The notes beneath the pieces are model-generated. The model saw only the letters and a list, made by a program, of their open reading frames with translations. It searched no databases and was not told the origin of the DNA. The translations under genes and the position numbers were made by a program. Positions 53,508 through 63,146 of a DNA stretch of 64,000 bases are shown here, piece by piece. How positions within the stretch are numbered: the first letter of the stretch is position 1; each line of letters starts with the position of its first letter. Source of the DNA: Brevibacterium album DSM 18261 (lineage in GTDB: Bacteria; Actinomycetota; Actinomycetes; Actinomycetales; Brevibacteriaceae); assembly GCF_000426445.1 (NCBI RefSeq), contig NZ_AUFJ01000010.1, positions 372,001-436,000 on the forward strand, written 5' to 3'.

Positions 53508-54107
53508 TCAGAAGGGCGGGCCGTCCGCACCGGCGCCGACCCCGGCCGTCACCGGCTGCTCGACGAGTTCTGCACTCTCCCCGGAGGGCTCCGCGACGGC
53601 ACCGTCGGCCGGCCGCGTGTCCGCGCCGGTCTGCGCGTCTGCGGCATGCGCGGAGGCGCCCGGCGCGGACCAGTGGCCGCTCGCAGCCTCGGCGCCGCCC
53701 TCCGCCTCGGCACCGCCCGCCGTGCCGTGCTGCTCCCCGGGCCCGGTGAGCTCGCGGTTCTTCGTGAGCGGCGCGACGCCGAACTGCAGGCTGGGACCGA
53801 CCGCATGCGCCGTGATGTCGCCCGAGGTGCCCGTCTTCTCCCCGTTGTCCCAGTCCCGCAGCCTCAGCTCCCCCACGACGATGACCTGATCGCCCTTCTT
53901 CAGGGAGAACGCCGCGTTCGTCGCCAGGACGCCGTAGGCGCTCACATCGAACCAGCTGGTGCCCGTCGTCGTGTACTCCCCCGTCTGGGGATCGCGCCGC
54001 CGGTGGTCCACGCCCACCCGGAAGTTCGCGACGCTGCGGCCGTCCGGCAGGGAGCCGGTGCGCGCATTCGCGGCGAGTCCGCCCACGATCGTGGTGGTGA
54101 TCCTCAT
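53508..54107 (-). CDS. ssb: Single-stranded DNA-binding protein, paralogue type
   Basis: A 199-residue SSB with an N-terminal OB fold (residues 1-110): ITTTIVGGLAANARTG, VANFRVGVDHRRRD, SWFDVSAYGVLATNAA, LKKGDQVIVVGELRLRDW. The linker is Ala/Gly-rich and the tip reads GADGPPF, a weak version of the acidic D-D-x-I/P-P-F tip used to recruit repair proteins. The gene is not beside rpsF/rpsR, so it is probably an extra SSB rather than the essential one. AAGGA precedes the ATG. Confidence 0.9.
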   Translation of the reverse strand: MRITTTIVGGLAANARTGSLPDGRSVANFRVGVDHRRRDPQTGEYTTTGTSWFDVSAYGVLATNAAFSLKKGDQVIVVGELRLRDWDNGEKTGTSGDITAHAVGPSLQFGVAPLTKNRELTGPGEQHGTAGGAEAEGGAEAASGHWSAPGASAHAADAQTGADTRPADGAVAEPSGESAELVEQPVTAGVGAGADGPPF

Positions 54108-54298
54108 GGTGCCGTCCTTCCTCACGGGACGCCGCGGGAGCGGCGCCTCGGGGACCACCCTGGACCACGCGGGAGCACGGAGGAATGCCGGCGGCGAGCC
54201 TGTGGACGGACGCAGCGACCTCCACAGGGCGAGGCACACAGAGTCGCACGCCGTGGGAAGGGGGTCTGTGACGCAGGCCCGCAGACGGCGGTCGCGGC

Positions 54299-55891
54299 TC
54301 AGCGCAGGGCGTCGTGGATGCGCCGGTGGTCAGCCAGCACGGCCGTGATGGGACCGAGGAACTCGCCCTGAGCGGCGGAGAGGACCGCAGCGCGCAGGCG
54401 TGCGCCCACGTCCTCGGCCGCGGAGTCCGCGCCCCTCACGCGCGCGCGTGCCGCCCAGGAGGAGGTCAGCCACGAGCCCAGCACGCCCCCGAGGAGCAGC
54501 GCGAGCGGCGCGATCCACAGGAGGATGTGCACATCGAAGTCGGTCAGCAGCACCATCAGCAGCTGCGCCGCACCCCACAGCAGACCGGCGACGGTGCAGA
54601 CGAAGAAGAGCATCTGCAGGAACCGCGCGGTCGACCACCAGCCGGGCCGCTCCCGTTCGATGGGCACCGCGGTGAGCGCGCTGTCGAGCGTCGAGGACAG
54701 CACCTCCGCGCTCGCCCGCTCCTGCTTCGCCACCCGTCCCCGCCACACGGCGGGCAGCCCCGCCACAGCGCTCTCGACCAGTTCGTGCGCGGCGAGGCTC
54801 ACCCGCGCGCTCTGGGCGCCTGTCACCTCGGGGGCGGCCGCCCGCAGCAGCTCGCTGCGCTCGCTGCCGTGCCGCGCACCCAGCGGATCGGCCTTCGACC
54901 GCTGGGCCCAGGCCAGCACGGGGTATCCCGTGGCTCGGTAGGCCCTGCGCAGATAGTCCTCGCGCACGGTGCTGGCCAGCGCATCCACGCCGGCGGCGTC
55001 CATCATCGCGTCGATGAGGGGGCCGGCCTGCGCGAGGTCGTCGATGCCGCTGGGCGGCTCGCCGAGCTCCGCGAGCACCTTCGCGTTGACGGTGCGCACG
55101 TCCGCGAGCAGGCGCTCGACCGCGGCCTCCTTCGCCGTGATCGTCTCCGCGAGGATCCCGCGCAGCCGGGGCACGCCCTCGCGCGTGAGCGCGGAGGCGC
55201 CGTGGACGCGCGGATCGGCGATCCCGTCCTCGGCCAGCAGCGAGGCGAAGTGCTCCCGCGCGTGCGCCCGGTCGCCGGCGTCCAGCCGGTCGATCTGGTT
55301 GAGGACGAAGACCATTGCTGTGCTGTGCTGGGCGAAGGAGGCGAGATAGCCGGTGTGCAGCGAGTAGTCCGCGTACTTCTGCGGATCGACCACCCAGAAG
55401 ACGACATCGACGAGGCCCACCATGCGGTCCGATTCGAGCCGGTGCTCGACCGCGGTCGAATCGTGATCGGGGAGGTCCACGAGGATGAGGCCGTGGAGCG
55501 CGGTCTCATCGTCGCCGTCGAGGGCCGACTCCCGCCAGGTGCGGTTCTCCTTCGGCACCTCGAGCCAGTCGAGGATCTCCTCGCCGCCGGCGCCCCACAC
55601 GCAGGCGGTGGGCTTCGAGGTGGTGGGCCGCCGCACGCCGACCTCGGCGATCTCGAGGCCGGAGACGGCGTTGAACAGCGAGGACTTCCCCGATCCGGTC
55701 GATCCGGCGAAGGCGACGACGGTGAACTCGTCGCCCAGGCCCATGCGCTCGCCCACCCGGTCGAGCAGCGAGGAGGACTCGGCCACGACCTCCTCGCTCA
55801 GGGCCGAGGCGCCCTCGTCGAGCGCCAGGCGCAGGCCCTGCGTCAGCCGTGCGAGCTCTGCCCGGGTGCGTGCGTGGGCCGAAGCCGTCAT
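54299..55891 (-). CDS. Dynamin-like GTPase with two membrane helices
   Basis: A 530-residue GTPase. G1 is AGSTGSGKSSLFN near residue 63, the switch Thr is in VRRPTTSKPT, G3 is LVDLPDHDS near residue 138, and G4 is VLNQIDRLD near residue 195. A helical stalk follows and two membrane segments lie near 420-480 (LFFVCTVAGLLWGAAQLLMV and ILLWIAPLALLLGGVLGSWL). It overlaps the preceding GTPase gene by 4 bp. The pair resembles the actinobacterial dynamin-like pairs that remodel membranes during division or stress. Confidence 0.82.
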   Translation of the reverse strand: MTASAHARTRAELARLTQGLRLALDEGASALSEEVVAESSSLLDRVGERMGLGDEFTVVAFAGSTGSGKSSLFNAVSGLEIAEVGVRRPTTSKPTACVWGAGGEEILDWLEVPKENRTWRESALDGDDETALHGLILVDLPDHDSTAVEHRLESDRMVGLVDVVFWVVDPQKYADYSLHTGYLASFAQHSTAMVFVLNQIDRLDAGDRAHAREHFASLLAEDGIADPRVHGASALTREGVPRLRGILAETITAKEAAVERLLADVRTVNAKVLAELGEPPSGIDDLAQAGPLIDAMMDAAGVDALASTVREDYLRRAYRATGYPVLAWAQRSKADPLGARHGSERSELLRAAAPEVTGAQSARVSLAAHELVESAVAGLPAVWRGRVAKQERASAEVLSSTLDSALTAVPIERERPGWWSTARFLQMLFFVCTVAGLLWGAAQLLMVLLTDFDVHILLWIAPLALLLGGVLGSWLTSSWAARARVRGADSAAEDVGARLRAAVLSAAQGEFLGPITAVLADHRRIHDALR

Positions 55892-57615
55892 CGGAGTGCC
55901 TCCTTCAGTCGTGCCGCGCCGCTCCTGAGCGCGCCCGCCTGCCGGGGCGGCACCTCGGCGGCGGCGAGGGTCTGGTCGAAGCCGGCCCGGCAGCCTGCCA
56001 GGAGCCGCTGGACGCCGTCGAGGAGGCGACTGCGGACGGTGGCGACGAGGTCCGCCGAGGCCTCCTCGCCGAAGCTCGTCGCCAGCAGCTTCGCCGCCAC
56101 CTCCGTCGTGCCGCCGCCCGGACGCGCGGCGGGTGAGAGGGCCGCGAGCATGAGCACGCAGGCGACCCCGTCCACGCCGAAGGAGAGGATGCGCGCCTTG
56201 GCCCGGGCCGATTCCCCGAGGTCGCGCACGAGGACGGCGACCTCATCGGCCCAGCCGGTGACGGCGGCGCGCACACGGGCGTCGAAATCGGCCGGCACCC
56301 GCGGGACGGCGGGATCGGGGCAGTCCGCGAGGAGCGTGCGTCCTGCGGGCTGCTCCTCCCAGCCCATGCGGGCCGCGGACACGGCAGCCACCGCCTGCTC
56401 CCGGACGAGCACGGCGACGGCGCTCTCCATCGCCTGGCGCAGGGGGCCCGCGGTGTCGCGGCGGCCGGTCACCGCGGCGGTGATGCGGTCGCGCACGCGC
56501 GCGACAGTGGGCTCGAGGCCGCGGAAGAACTGGCCCGTGCCCACGAAGTCCTGCCAGCGGGCCAGCACCTCGCCGCGGAGCACGCGGCCGCCGGTGAGCG
56601 CGGCGGTGAGCTCCGCGGAGGCCTGTGCGAAGGAGTCGTCCACCGCGCCGGCCAGCCGTGCCCGGGCCTCTTCCTGGGACGCCGCGGACTCGGCGAGGCG
56701 CTCGGCCTCCGGCGGCAGGGCGGCGAGCGCGCCTGCCAGCGTGCGCGCGATGACGCGCTCCCGGGCGAGCGCGCTGCGCCCGAGGTTGAGCACCCAGGAC
56801 GTCAGCGTGAAGGACGCCGATTCCGGCAGGAGGCCGTCCTCGAGCGCGACCTCCGGGACGGTGAAGAGGGGCGAGGAGCCCAGTCCGACCTCGGTGAGCA
56901 GCTCGGTGAGATGGTGGCGGACCTCGCGGTTGGCCTCGGCCGGGACGCGGTCGAGCACGAGGGCGATGGTGGTGCCTCGGGCCTCGGCCTCCGTCAGCAG
57001 CGCCCAGGGCACGGCATCGGCGTAGCGGGAGGCCGTCGTGACGAAGAGCCAGAGGTCCGCGGCGGCGAGCAGCGCCCGGGCGGCCTCGCGGTTCGCCTCG
57101 CTCACGGAATCGATGTCCGGGGAGTCCAGCACCGCGAGCCCCCGCGGGATGACCTCATCGGCGACCATCCGGATGTGCGAGGAGGTGCCGTCTCCCTCCT
57201 CCGAACCGGGCGCGTCCGCCTGGCCGGGGGCCTCCGCCAGCGCAGCGCCGAGGCCCTGGAAGTGCTCCGCGTCCTCGGGATGGTGGACGAGCACCGGAAC
57301 GCGGGTGGTGGGCCGCAGCACGCCGGCCTCCGTCACGGAACGGCGCAGCATCGAGTTGAGCAGGGTCGATTTGCCCGCCCCCGTCGATCCGCCCAGCACG
57401 ACGAGGAGAGGGGCCTCCGGCGATTCGAGCCGCGGCAGCAGATAGTCCTCGATCTGGGAGGCGAGCGCGCGCCGCAGGGCGCGGCCGGCCCCGGCATCGG
57501 GCGTGTCGAGCGGGAGCCGGGCGCCTCTGACCCGGCGGAGCAGCTCAGTCAGGGCCGGGCCCGCCTCCGCTCTGACGGCCGGACGTTTCGCTCGTGGTTC
57601 CACGGTGACCAGCAT
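55888..57615 (-). CDS. Dynamin-like GTPase, soluble partner
   Basis: A 575-residue GTPase. G1 is VLGGSTGAGKSTLLNSM near residue 73, followed by VLRPTTRVPVLV, G3 VLDSPDIDSVSE near residue 165, and in place of G4 a LVLDRVPAEANR segment, which lacks the usual NKxD. The remaining two thirds are helical with one hydrophobic stretch (VACVLMLAALSP). It forms a translationally coupled pair with the next gene. No Shine-Dalgarno is seen at the ATG; a GTG four codons later with GATGCT 7 nt upstream is an alternative start. Confidence 0.78.
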   Translation of the reverse strand: MLVTVEPRAKRPAVRAEAGPALTELLRRVRGARLPLDTPDAGAGRALRRALASQIEDYLLPRLESPEAPLLVVLGGSTGAGKSTLLNSMLRRSVTEAGVLRPTTRVPVLVHHPEDAEHFQGLGAALAEAPGQADAPGSEEGDGTSSHIRMVADEVIPRGLAVLDSPDIDSVSEANREAARALLAAADLWLFVTTASRYADAVPWALLTEAEARGTTIALVLDRVPAEANREVRHHLTELLTEVGLGSSPLFTVPEVALEDGLLPESASFTLTSWVLNLGRSALARERVIARTLAGALAALPPEAERLAESAASQEEARARLAGAVDDSFAQASAELTAALTGGRVLRGEVLARWQDFVGTGQFFRGLEPTVARVRDRITAAVTGRRDTAGPLRQAMESAVAVLVREQAVAAVSAARMGWEEQPAGRTLLADCPDPAVPRVPADFDARVRAAVTGWADEVAVLVRDLGESARAKARILSFGVDGVACVLMLAALSPAARPGGGTTEVAAKLLATSFGEEASADLVATVRSRLLDGVQRLLAGCRAGFDQTLAAAEVPPRQAGALRSGAARLKEALR

Positions 57616-57856
57616 CGACGGTAATGCCGTCCGCGTCGACCCACCACGCCGAGGAGTTGGGGATCTCCTGGGAATCCGGGCCGGTCGTGTGCGCCTCCGG
57701 ACGACCGCAGGCGGACACGGTGCCCGCCCCGGCGGTGGCCACCTGACGAGCGCGGACGTACGCTGACAGAAGGGTGGCCGAACATTCGCTCAGCGTGCCG
57801 GGCCGTCCGGCCACGCCGCAGGCCGCCTGCACCGCACTCGACGAAGAGGAGCACAG

Positions 57857-58672
57857 ATGGGGATCTCGCCCACGATCCCGGAGCCGTTCTACCGGCAGGA
57901 GGACGAACACCGCTTCGCCTCCCTGCCGGCGACCACGGGGGTCTGGTCACCCGAGCACCAGCATGCGGGCCCTCCGGCCGCCCTCCTGGTGAGGGCGATG
58001 GAACAGCACGGCGGAGGCGAGGGCGTGCGCCTGACCGATGTGCGCTCGGACATCCTCGGTCCCATTCCCGTGCGTCCCCTCGACATCGAGGTGCGCACGC
58101 TGCGCGGCGGGCGCTCGATGGAGCTGCTGGAGGCGTCAGCGAACGCGGACGGGCGCACCGTCATGACCGCACGGGCATGGCGGATCCGGCGGGCACCCGA
58201 GGACTATCCGGAGCTCGTCGGCTGGCGGACGGGGACCGCTCCGGCGGTGCCCGAGGCGGTCGCGGGTGCGCGCACCGCTGTGTTCACCGGCGGCCACGAC
58301 AGCGGCTACCAGCGCTCGGTCGAATGGCGGTTCGTCACGGGCGGCCCCGGTTCGCGCGCGCCGGCCGTCGCCTGGGGCAGACAGCACAACCAGCTCGTGG
58401 AGGGCGAGGAGCCGAGCCCCTGGCAGCGCGCCCTCGTGCTCGCGGATTCGGCGGGAGGGATCAGCCTCGCGGTGGACCCCGCGACCCACAGGTTCATCAA
58501 CTGCGATCTGCACGTGGCCCTCGACCGCGATCCGCACGGAGAGTGGCTGAGGATGAGCGCCCAGTCCCTCGCGACTCCCGGCCACGGCGGGATCGTCCAC
58601 AATGCGCTCGCCGATGTGCACGGTGAGCTGGGCTACGGGCTGCAGGCGATGGTGGCGCAGAACCTGGGGTGA
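57857..58672 (+). CDS. Thioesterase-superfamily protein, double hotdog
   Basis: A 271-residue protein of the TesB-like 4HBT_3 class. Recognisable parts are WSPEHQHAGPPAALLVRAME near residue 30, SDILGPIPVRPLDIEV near residue 63 and FINCDLHVALDRDPHGEWLRM near residue 213. AGAGGAGCACAG precedes the ATG. Members occur next to acyl-CoA enzymes, but no such neighbour is here. Substrate unknown. Confidence 0.82.
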   Translation: MGISPTIPEPFYRQEDEHRFASLPATTGVWSPEHQHAGPPAALLVRAMEQHGGGEGVRLTDVRSDILGPIPVRPLDIEVRTLRGGRSMELLEASANADGRTVMTARAWRIRRAPEDYPELVGWRTGTAPAVPEAVAGARTAVFTGGHDSGYQRSVEWRFVTGGPGSRAPAVAWGRQHNQLVEGEEPSPWQRALVLADSAGGISLAVDPATHRFINCDLHVALDRDPHGEWLRMSAQSLATPGHGGIVHNALADVHGELGYGLQAMVAQNLG

Positions 58673-58704
58673 GGGACGACCGGGCGAGGGGCGGCCGCGG
58701 GCGC

Positions 58705-59517
58705 TCAGCGCCTCCTGCGGGAGTTCCCCGGCCGTGCGTCACCGGCGGCACCCGTGCTTCCGGCGGTTCCGGCCTCGGGCAGTGTGCGCGGCGCTCCCAG
58801 CAGGAGCGTCCAGAGGGCCACGGCGAGTACCCCAGCGGCCAGGAGGGCTGCGAGCACCATGAGCTGGAAGACGGCCGCGTCGAGGACCGGGAGCCCGCCG
58901 AAGACCGCGCCGACGAAGGCGCCGGGCAGCGCGACGAGTCCCGTCACCCGGGTCTGGTCGGTGCTGGGGACGAGGGCTGCGGCCCCTGCCGCTCGCACGG
59001 CTCCGCGCGCAGCGGACCTGGGACCGGCTCCGAGCGCGAGCCATGCCTCGATCTGGGGCCGCTGGGCGCGCAGCTCCGAGTCCAGCGCCCGGCCGAACAG
59101 CGTGGACACCGTCATCACTCCCCCGATGACGATGCCGCCCACCGCGAGCAGGTAGCGCGGCTGCGCCGGCACGGCGCCCGAGGCGAACACGACGATGCCG
59201 GGCACGGCGGCTGCGGCGGCGATGACACCGGCCGCGCGCAGTCCGCCGGCCCAGCTCCAGCCGAGGCGCCGGGCGACGACGGTCGCGGCGACGACCACCA
59301 TGACGAGCAGGAACAGCAGGACGAGGTCCCTGCGGCCGAGCACGAAGCGCAGCACGAGCGAGAGCAGTCCCAGCTGGAACACTGCGCGCAGGAGCGCCCA
59401 TGCCTGGAGCCAGGACTGCTCCAGGCGCAGGAGGGCGGTGAGCGCCCATGCCGCTCCCGCGAGGAGGGCCAGGGCCAGGAGGACGGCCGGCTGGACCAGC
59501 GTCGCGGAGGTGGTCAT
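58705..59517 (-). CDS. FetB/YbbM-type ABC permease
   Basis: A 270-residue membrane protein of the UPF0014/FetB family with about seven helices. Family marks are LRAVFQLGLLSLVLRF near residue 45, GGVMTVSTLFGRAL near residue 130, EAWLALGAG, and STDQTRVTGLVALPGAFVGA near residue 185. FetB works with the ATPase FetA in metal (iron) export or homeostasis in enteric bacteria, but no ATPase gene is adjacent. CAGAAT lies 6 nt before the ATG and no ribosome-binding site, so it may be leaderless. Confidence 0.82.
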   Translation of the reverse strand: MTTSATLVQPAVLLALALLAGAAWALTALLRLEQSWLQAWALLRAVFQLGLLSLVLRFVLGRRDLVLLFLLVMVVVAATVVARRLGWSWAGGLRAAGVIAAAAAVPGIVVFASGAVPAQPRYLLAVGGIVIGGVMTVSTLFGRALDSELRAQRPQIEAWLALGAGPRSAARGAVRAAGAAALVPSTDQTRVTGLVALPGAFVGAVFGGLPVLDAAVFQLMVLAALLAAGVLAVALWTLLLGAPRTLPEAGTAGSTGAAGDARPGNSRRRR

Positions 59518-59586
59518 GCGCGCATTCTGCACCACGCGCGTGCGCCGCGAGCGCGGGCCCGCGCCTCGGGATCGGCACGGGGGCGC

Positions 59587-59805
59587 TCAGGACAGCGGAG
59601 CCATGAGCTGCCTGCGCAGTGCGGCCTCGCGCTCGCGTTCGAGCTGCCGGTCCAGCTGGTGGCGGCGGATGAGCTGAGCGCGAGTGGGCCGCGGGGGCCG
59701 TGGACGAACGGGGGCGCTCCGGCGCGCCCAGCGGACGAGCACGAGCCCGAGCGAGAGGACTATGCGGCGGGGCATCGGATAGACGGGGACTGCAGACACG
59801 GACAT
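59587..59805 (-). CDS. Small basic hypothetical protein
   Basis: A possible 72-residue, strongly basic protein with one hydrophobic stretch (RRIVLSLGLVLVRWARRS) and a C-terminal charged helix (QLDRQLEREREAALRRQL). AAGAAGGA lies directly before the ATG, an odd spacing. It is upstream of the FetB gene in the same direction. It may be real, but composition alone could produce it. Confidence 0.35.
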   Translation of the reverse strand: MSVSAVPVYPMPRRIVLSLGLVLVRWARRSAPVRPRPPRPTRAQLIRRHQLDRQLEREREAALRRQLMAPLS

Positions 59806-61013
59806 TCCTTCTTGAATGGCGCGGAATCGAGCGCATTCCGAGACCGGACGTGAAGACGCACAGCCGCATCGGCGCATAGGAGAACCGCAGAAAGGGCAGG
59901 GGAGAATGAGGGAGGGGCGAATATCGCCTTCCCGGATCGATGGGGTCGGAACCGCACTCGGAACAGCAGGGAATTCATTTCCTCAGCGCACGAGAGGCGC
60001 TGTGAGACGGGATTCCCGGACATTCTGTGCGGGAGGGGTGCGGCGGCGATCTCCGCGCGGCGGCTGCCATGCGAACCGACTGGGATCAGTGGGTCGACCG
60101 GACCTTCGGCACCGAGTGCGAACGGACAGCCGCAGCGAAGCTCTCGCACCGTGTGATCCGCACACAGCGGCCTAAGCTGAACACCCGGTCACCGCATGCG
60201 TGAAAGAGCGGGGACGTTCGCGCTCAGGCCCATCGCGAAGGACAGCCGTGCGGCGCAGCGCCACACCGGCTCCACAGGAGCGGAATCACGCCCGAGGTCG
60301 AGAGTCCACGACTCTGCCGAGACGGGGTGCCGTTCCTCCAAGGGGCGCGGCGGCTCCTCCGAACGCAGTGAAAATCGGGGTTGCAGGCGACAGAGCGTGC
60401 ATCATCGCAGTAATCATCATGACCGCCTCCGATCCTCTCGCGTTCGTCTCATTCTTCGCAGTCCTCATTCGAGGCGACTGCAGCAAGGGCGACCGTATTC
60501 TCCGGTCCCATGAGCCACCGACCAGGTCTTCACACGTGAAGGAGCAATCGGATGGCGTTGCATTGAACACATTAACAGCCGAAGCGACAGCGCACAACGG
60601 CAGAACCGAGATGATCGCAGTTTTTTTTCGCCGTCCGGATCGCATGTCTGTCCGGACCGAGTGCAGGCGAGGAACGGGACGGAGGTCGTGCCCGTTGCCG
60701 CTCCGTGCGATTCAGGGCTGATTCGGGTAGCTGACAGAGGGGCCCGGCTCCTCGCAGCGCGGCAACAGGCCTGCGACCCAGGCGCGTGGGATCTGCACCG
60801 GCGGCCAGATCAGGAGGTCGTCGCCCTCGCTCTCCAGATGCACGGTCGCGAAGGCGATGTCGTCACGGTCGGACCAGTAGACGGCAACATGCAGACTGCC
60901 CCCCCCCGAGGAGCCCGTCAGCGACTGCTCCTCGATCTCGCGACGAGTGATCCCGGTGCTCCTCAGCGCCGCGTGCACCACCGTGCCCCGGTCGGCGGTT
61001 CCCCGATATGCCA
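59806..61013. other. Gene-poor, lower-GC stretch
   Basis: About 1.2 kb in which no reading frame shows a recognisable protein or the strong third-position GC of its neighbours, apart from the 3' part of the hypothetical gene at 60712-61014. Base composition drops, most clearly at 60361-60660, which contains an eight-T run near 60622. A -10-like TAAGCT is at 60173. It may be the remnant of a lost or decayed element next to tRNA-Arg. Confidence 0.5.
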
Positions 61014-61014
61014 T
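60712..61014 (-). CDS. Hypothetical protein, possibly a gene remnant
   Basis: A 100-residue frame from ATG at 61014 with a plausible folded pattern (GTVVHAALRSTGITRREIEE, LHVAVYWSDRDDIAFATVHL, DLLIWPPVQIPRAWVAGLL). I recognise no family. The ribosome-binding site is poor. It lies next to tRNA-Arg in lower-GC DNA and may be a degraded or foreign gene. Confidence 0.4.
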   Translation of the reverse strand: MAYRGTADRGTVVHAALRSTGITRREIEEQSLTGSSGGGSLHVAVYWSDRDDIAFATVHLESEGDDLLIWPPVQIPRAWVAGLLPRCEEPGPSVSYPNQP

Positions 61015-61253
61015 GCTCTCGGCGGCGAGCCTGCGACCGGAGTGCCGGTGCCGAAGCGCGCCCTTCGTGCACGGCGAGCGCCGGAGCCGGATCGAAGAAG
61101 CGCTGCGACGTCGCCGGCACGTCGGCGCGGCTCCACCGGGCCGGTTCGACCTGCCCAGCACCAGGGTCGGAGCTCACAGCTCAGGCGCCTCCCTGCCCTC
61201 AGTCCCAGCAGCCCTTGTCTCCAGGGACCGAGATCCGAGACCTGCGTGTTGAG

Positions 61254-61326
<73 letters not shown>

Positions 61327-61359
61327 CTCTCGCGCGGTCCTCCCGCACGGACGCAGGCC

Positions 61360-61365
61360 ATTCTA
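61360..61365 (-). promoter_or_regulatory. -10 box of tRNA-Arg
   Basis: TAGAAT on the minus strand would start transcription about 27 nt before the mature tRNA. Confidence 0.5.
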
Positions 61366-61390
61366 CCCACGTCTGCATGCCTGCTCGAAC

Positions 61391-61433
61391 GAAGGGCCGG
61401 CAGCCCGCGCGAAGCACGAGATGCCGGCCCTTC
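61391..61433 (-). terminator. Terminator after the thiolase operon
   Basis: A 12-bp perfect stem (GAAGGGCCGGCA / TGCCGGCCCTTC) with a 19-nt loop begins 29 bp beyond the stop of the UPF0045 gene. No U-tract. Confidence 0.6.
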
Positions 61434-61462
61434 CCACCCTCCACCGGCTGGAGAGGGAGCCC

Positions 61463-61777
61463 TCAGACCTCCGTGTCGAGCGCCTTCTCCAGGCGCTCGA
61501 GCTTCCCGTCGAGCTCACCGGTGCGGCCGGGCCGGATATCGGCCTTGATCACGAGCGAGACGCGGGGCCCGTATGCGGCCACGGCCTCGGTCGCGGCCTT
61601 CACCACGGCGAAGACCTCGTCCCACTCCCCCTCGAGCGTCGTGAACATGGAATCGGTGCGGTGCGGCAGGCCGGATTCCCGGACCACCCGCACCGCGGCG
61701 GCGACGGCGTCGTGGACGCCGCCGTCGCCGTCAGGATCTGCACCGCCGGATGGTGCGACTGAGAATGCGAGCAGCAT
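61463..61777 (-). CDS. UPF0045 (MTH1187/YkoF-like) thiamine-binding protein
   Basis: A 104-residue ferredoxin-like-fold protein of the UPF0045 family, whose members bind thiamine or hydroxymethylpyrimidine. The pattern MLLAFSVAPSG, VRESGLPHRTDSMFTTLEGEWDEVF and RVSLVIKADIRPGR is diagnostic. It starts 6 bp after the thiolase gene and is co-transcribed with it. No TPP riboswitch is present. Confidence 0.88.
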   Translation of the reverse strand: MLLAFSVAPSGGADPDGDGGVHDAVAAAVRVVRESGLPHRTDSMFTTLEGEWDEVFAVVKAATEAVAAYGPRVSLVIKADIRPGRTGELDGKLERLEKALDTEV

Positions 61778-61783
61778 GTGCGA

Positions 61784-62980
61784 TCACTCCTTCGGAACTG
61801 AGACGATGAGCGCATCGCCCTGACCGCCGCCGCCGCAGAGCGCGGCCACACCCGTGCCGCCTCCCCTGCGGCCCAGCTCCAGGGCGAGGTCGAGGACGAG
61901 CCGCGCGCCCGAGGCGCCGATCGGATGGCCCAGGGCGATGGCACCGCCGTTGACGTTGACCTTCTCCGGGTCGATGCCCAGATCCGCTGTGGAGGCCAGC
62001 CCGACCGCGGCGAAGGCCTCGTTGATCTCGTACAGGTCGAAGGAGTCCGCCTCGACCCCGGCCCGGGCGGCCGCCGCGCGGATCGCATCCGAGGGCTGGT
62101 GCTGCAGCGAGGAGTCGGGGCCCGCGGTCCAGCCGTGCGCACCGATCTCCGCGAGGATCGGCAGCCCGAGCTCGAGCGCCTTCTCCTTCGAGGCCACCAC
62201 GACGGCCACGGCTCCGTCCGAGATCTGCGAGGCGTTGCCGGCCGTGATCGTGCCGTCCTTCCGGAACGCCGGACGCAGCCCGCCCAGCGACTCCGCGGTC
62301 GAATCGGGGCGCACGCCCTCGTCCGCCGAGACCACCGTCTCCCCCTTCCGCGAGGTGATCGTCACCGGTGCGATCTCGTCCGCGAAGCGTCCGGCCTCCT
62401 GCGCGGCCGCCGCCTTCCGGTGCGAAGCCGCGGCGAAGGCGTCCTGCTCCTCGCGGGAGAAGGCACGCCGCTCACCGTCGTCGCTGTTCGCCGATTCCGT
62501 CAGCCCGCCCATCGCCTGGTCCGTGAACGCGTCCCACAGCCCGTCGTAGTCCATGTGGTCGCGCACCTGGACCGTGCCGTACTTGTATCCCGCGCGGGAC
62601 TTCTCCAGCAGGTGGGGCGCATTGGTCATGGACTCCTGGCCGCCGGCCACCACGAGGTCGTACTCGCCCGCCCGCACGAGGAGCGCGGCCTGCGCGATCG
62701 CGTTGATCCCGGAGAGGCAGATCTTGTTGATCGTGATCGCCGGAACGCTCATGGGGATGCCGGCGCTGACCGCGGCCTGACGTGCCGGGCCCTGCCCGCA
62801 TCCCGCCTGGAGCACCTGCCCCATGATGACGTACTCGATGTCCGCAGGCGCCGCGCCGGACCGGTCCAGCGCGCCCTTGATCGCCACTCCGCCCAGCTCG
62901 GCGGCACTGAGCGAGCCCAGCGCTCCCGACATCTTCCCGAACGGTGTCCGCGCACCGCCGACGATGACCGCCTCTGCCAT
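61784..62980 (-). CDS. Acetyl-CoA C-acetyltransferase
   Basis: A 398-residue thiolase that condenses two acetyl-CoA to acetoacetyl-CoA, or acts in reverse in fatty acid degradation. The acyl-accepting Cys is in [12 protein letters not shown] near residue 90, followed by [28 protein letters not shown] with catalytic His, and [13 protein letters not shown] with the second Cys. GGAGGAGGAG precedes the ATG at 62980; a longer frame from 63043 is unlikely. Confidence 0.95.
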   Translation of the reverse strand: MAEAVIVGGARTPFGKMSGALGSLSAAELGGVAIKGALDRSGAAPADIEYVIMGQVLQAGCGQGPARQAAVSAGIPMSVPAITINKICLSGINAIAQAALLVRAGEYDLVVAGGQESMTNAPHLLEKSRAGYKYGTVQVRDHMDYDGLWDAFTDQAMGGLTESANSDDGERRAFSREEQDAFAAASHRKAAAAQEAGRFADEIAPVTITSRKGETVVSADEGVRPDSTAESLGGLRPAFRKDGTITAGNASQISDGAVAVVVASKEKALELGLPILAEIGAHGWTAGPDSSLQHQPSDAIRAAAARAGVEADSFDLYEINEAFAAVGLASTADLGIDPEKVNVNGGAIALGHPIGASGARLVLDLALELGRRGGGTGVAALCGGGGQGDALIVSVPKE

Positions 62981-63140
62981 GTCTCCTCCTCCCCACACCC
63001 CGCGGCCGCTGCCCGGAGATGTGTCCTGGTTCTCATACTCCACCAGCGTATCCGACCCCCCTGCACGCCGCCCCGGCCGTGCGCGGACTCCGCCCCGCCC
63101 TCCTGCCAGAACACTGATATCCGCACCGGACGAGGACGAC

Positions 63141-63146
63141 TAGAGT
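63141..63146 (+). promoter_or_regulatory. -10 box of the DivIVA-like gene
   Basis: TAGAGT in the divergent region between thiolase and the coiled-coil gene would start transcription near 63153, about 85 nt before the GTG. Confidence 0.45.

Noticed and set aside
60286..60645. 119-residue minus-strand frame with a signal-peptide-like start
   Set aside because: The hydrophobic N-terminus is short and the rest has no pattern of a folded protein; codon use does not fit its neighbours.
60200..60721. 173-residue open frame on the plus strand in the gene-poor stretch
   Set aside because: Basic, shuffled composition at the start, no ribosome-binding site and no recognisable motif; one hydrophobic run is not enough to call a gene.
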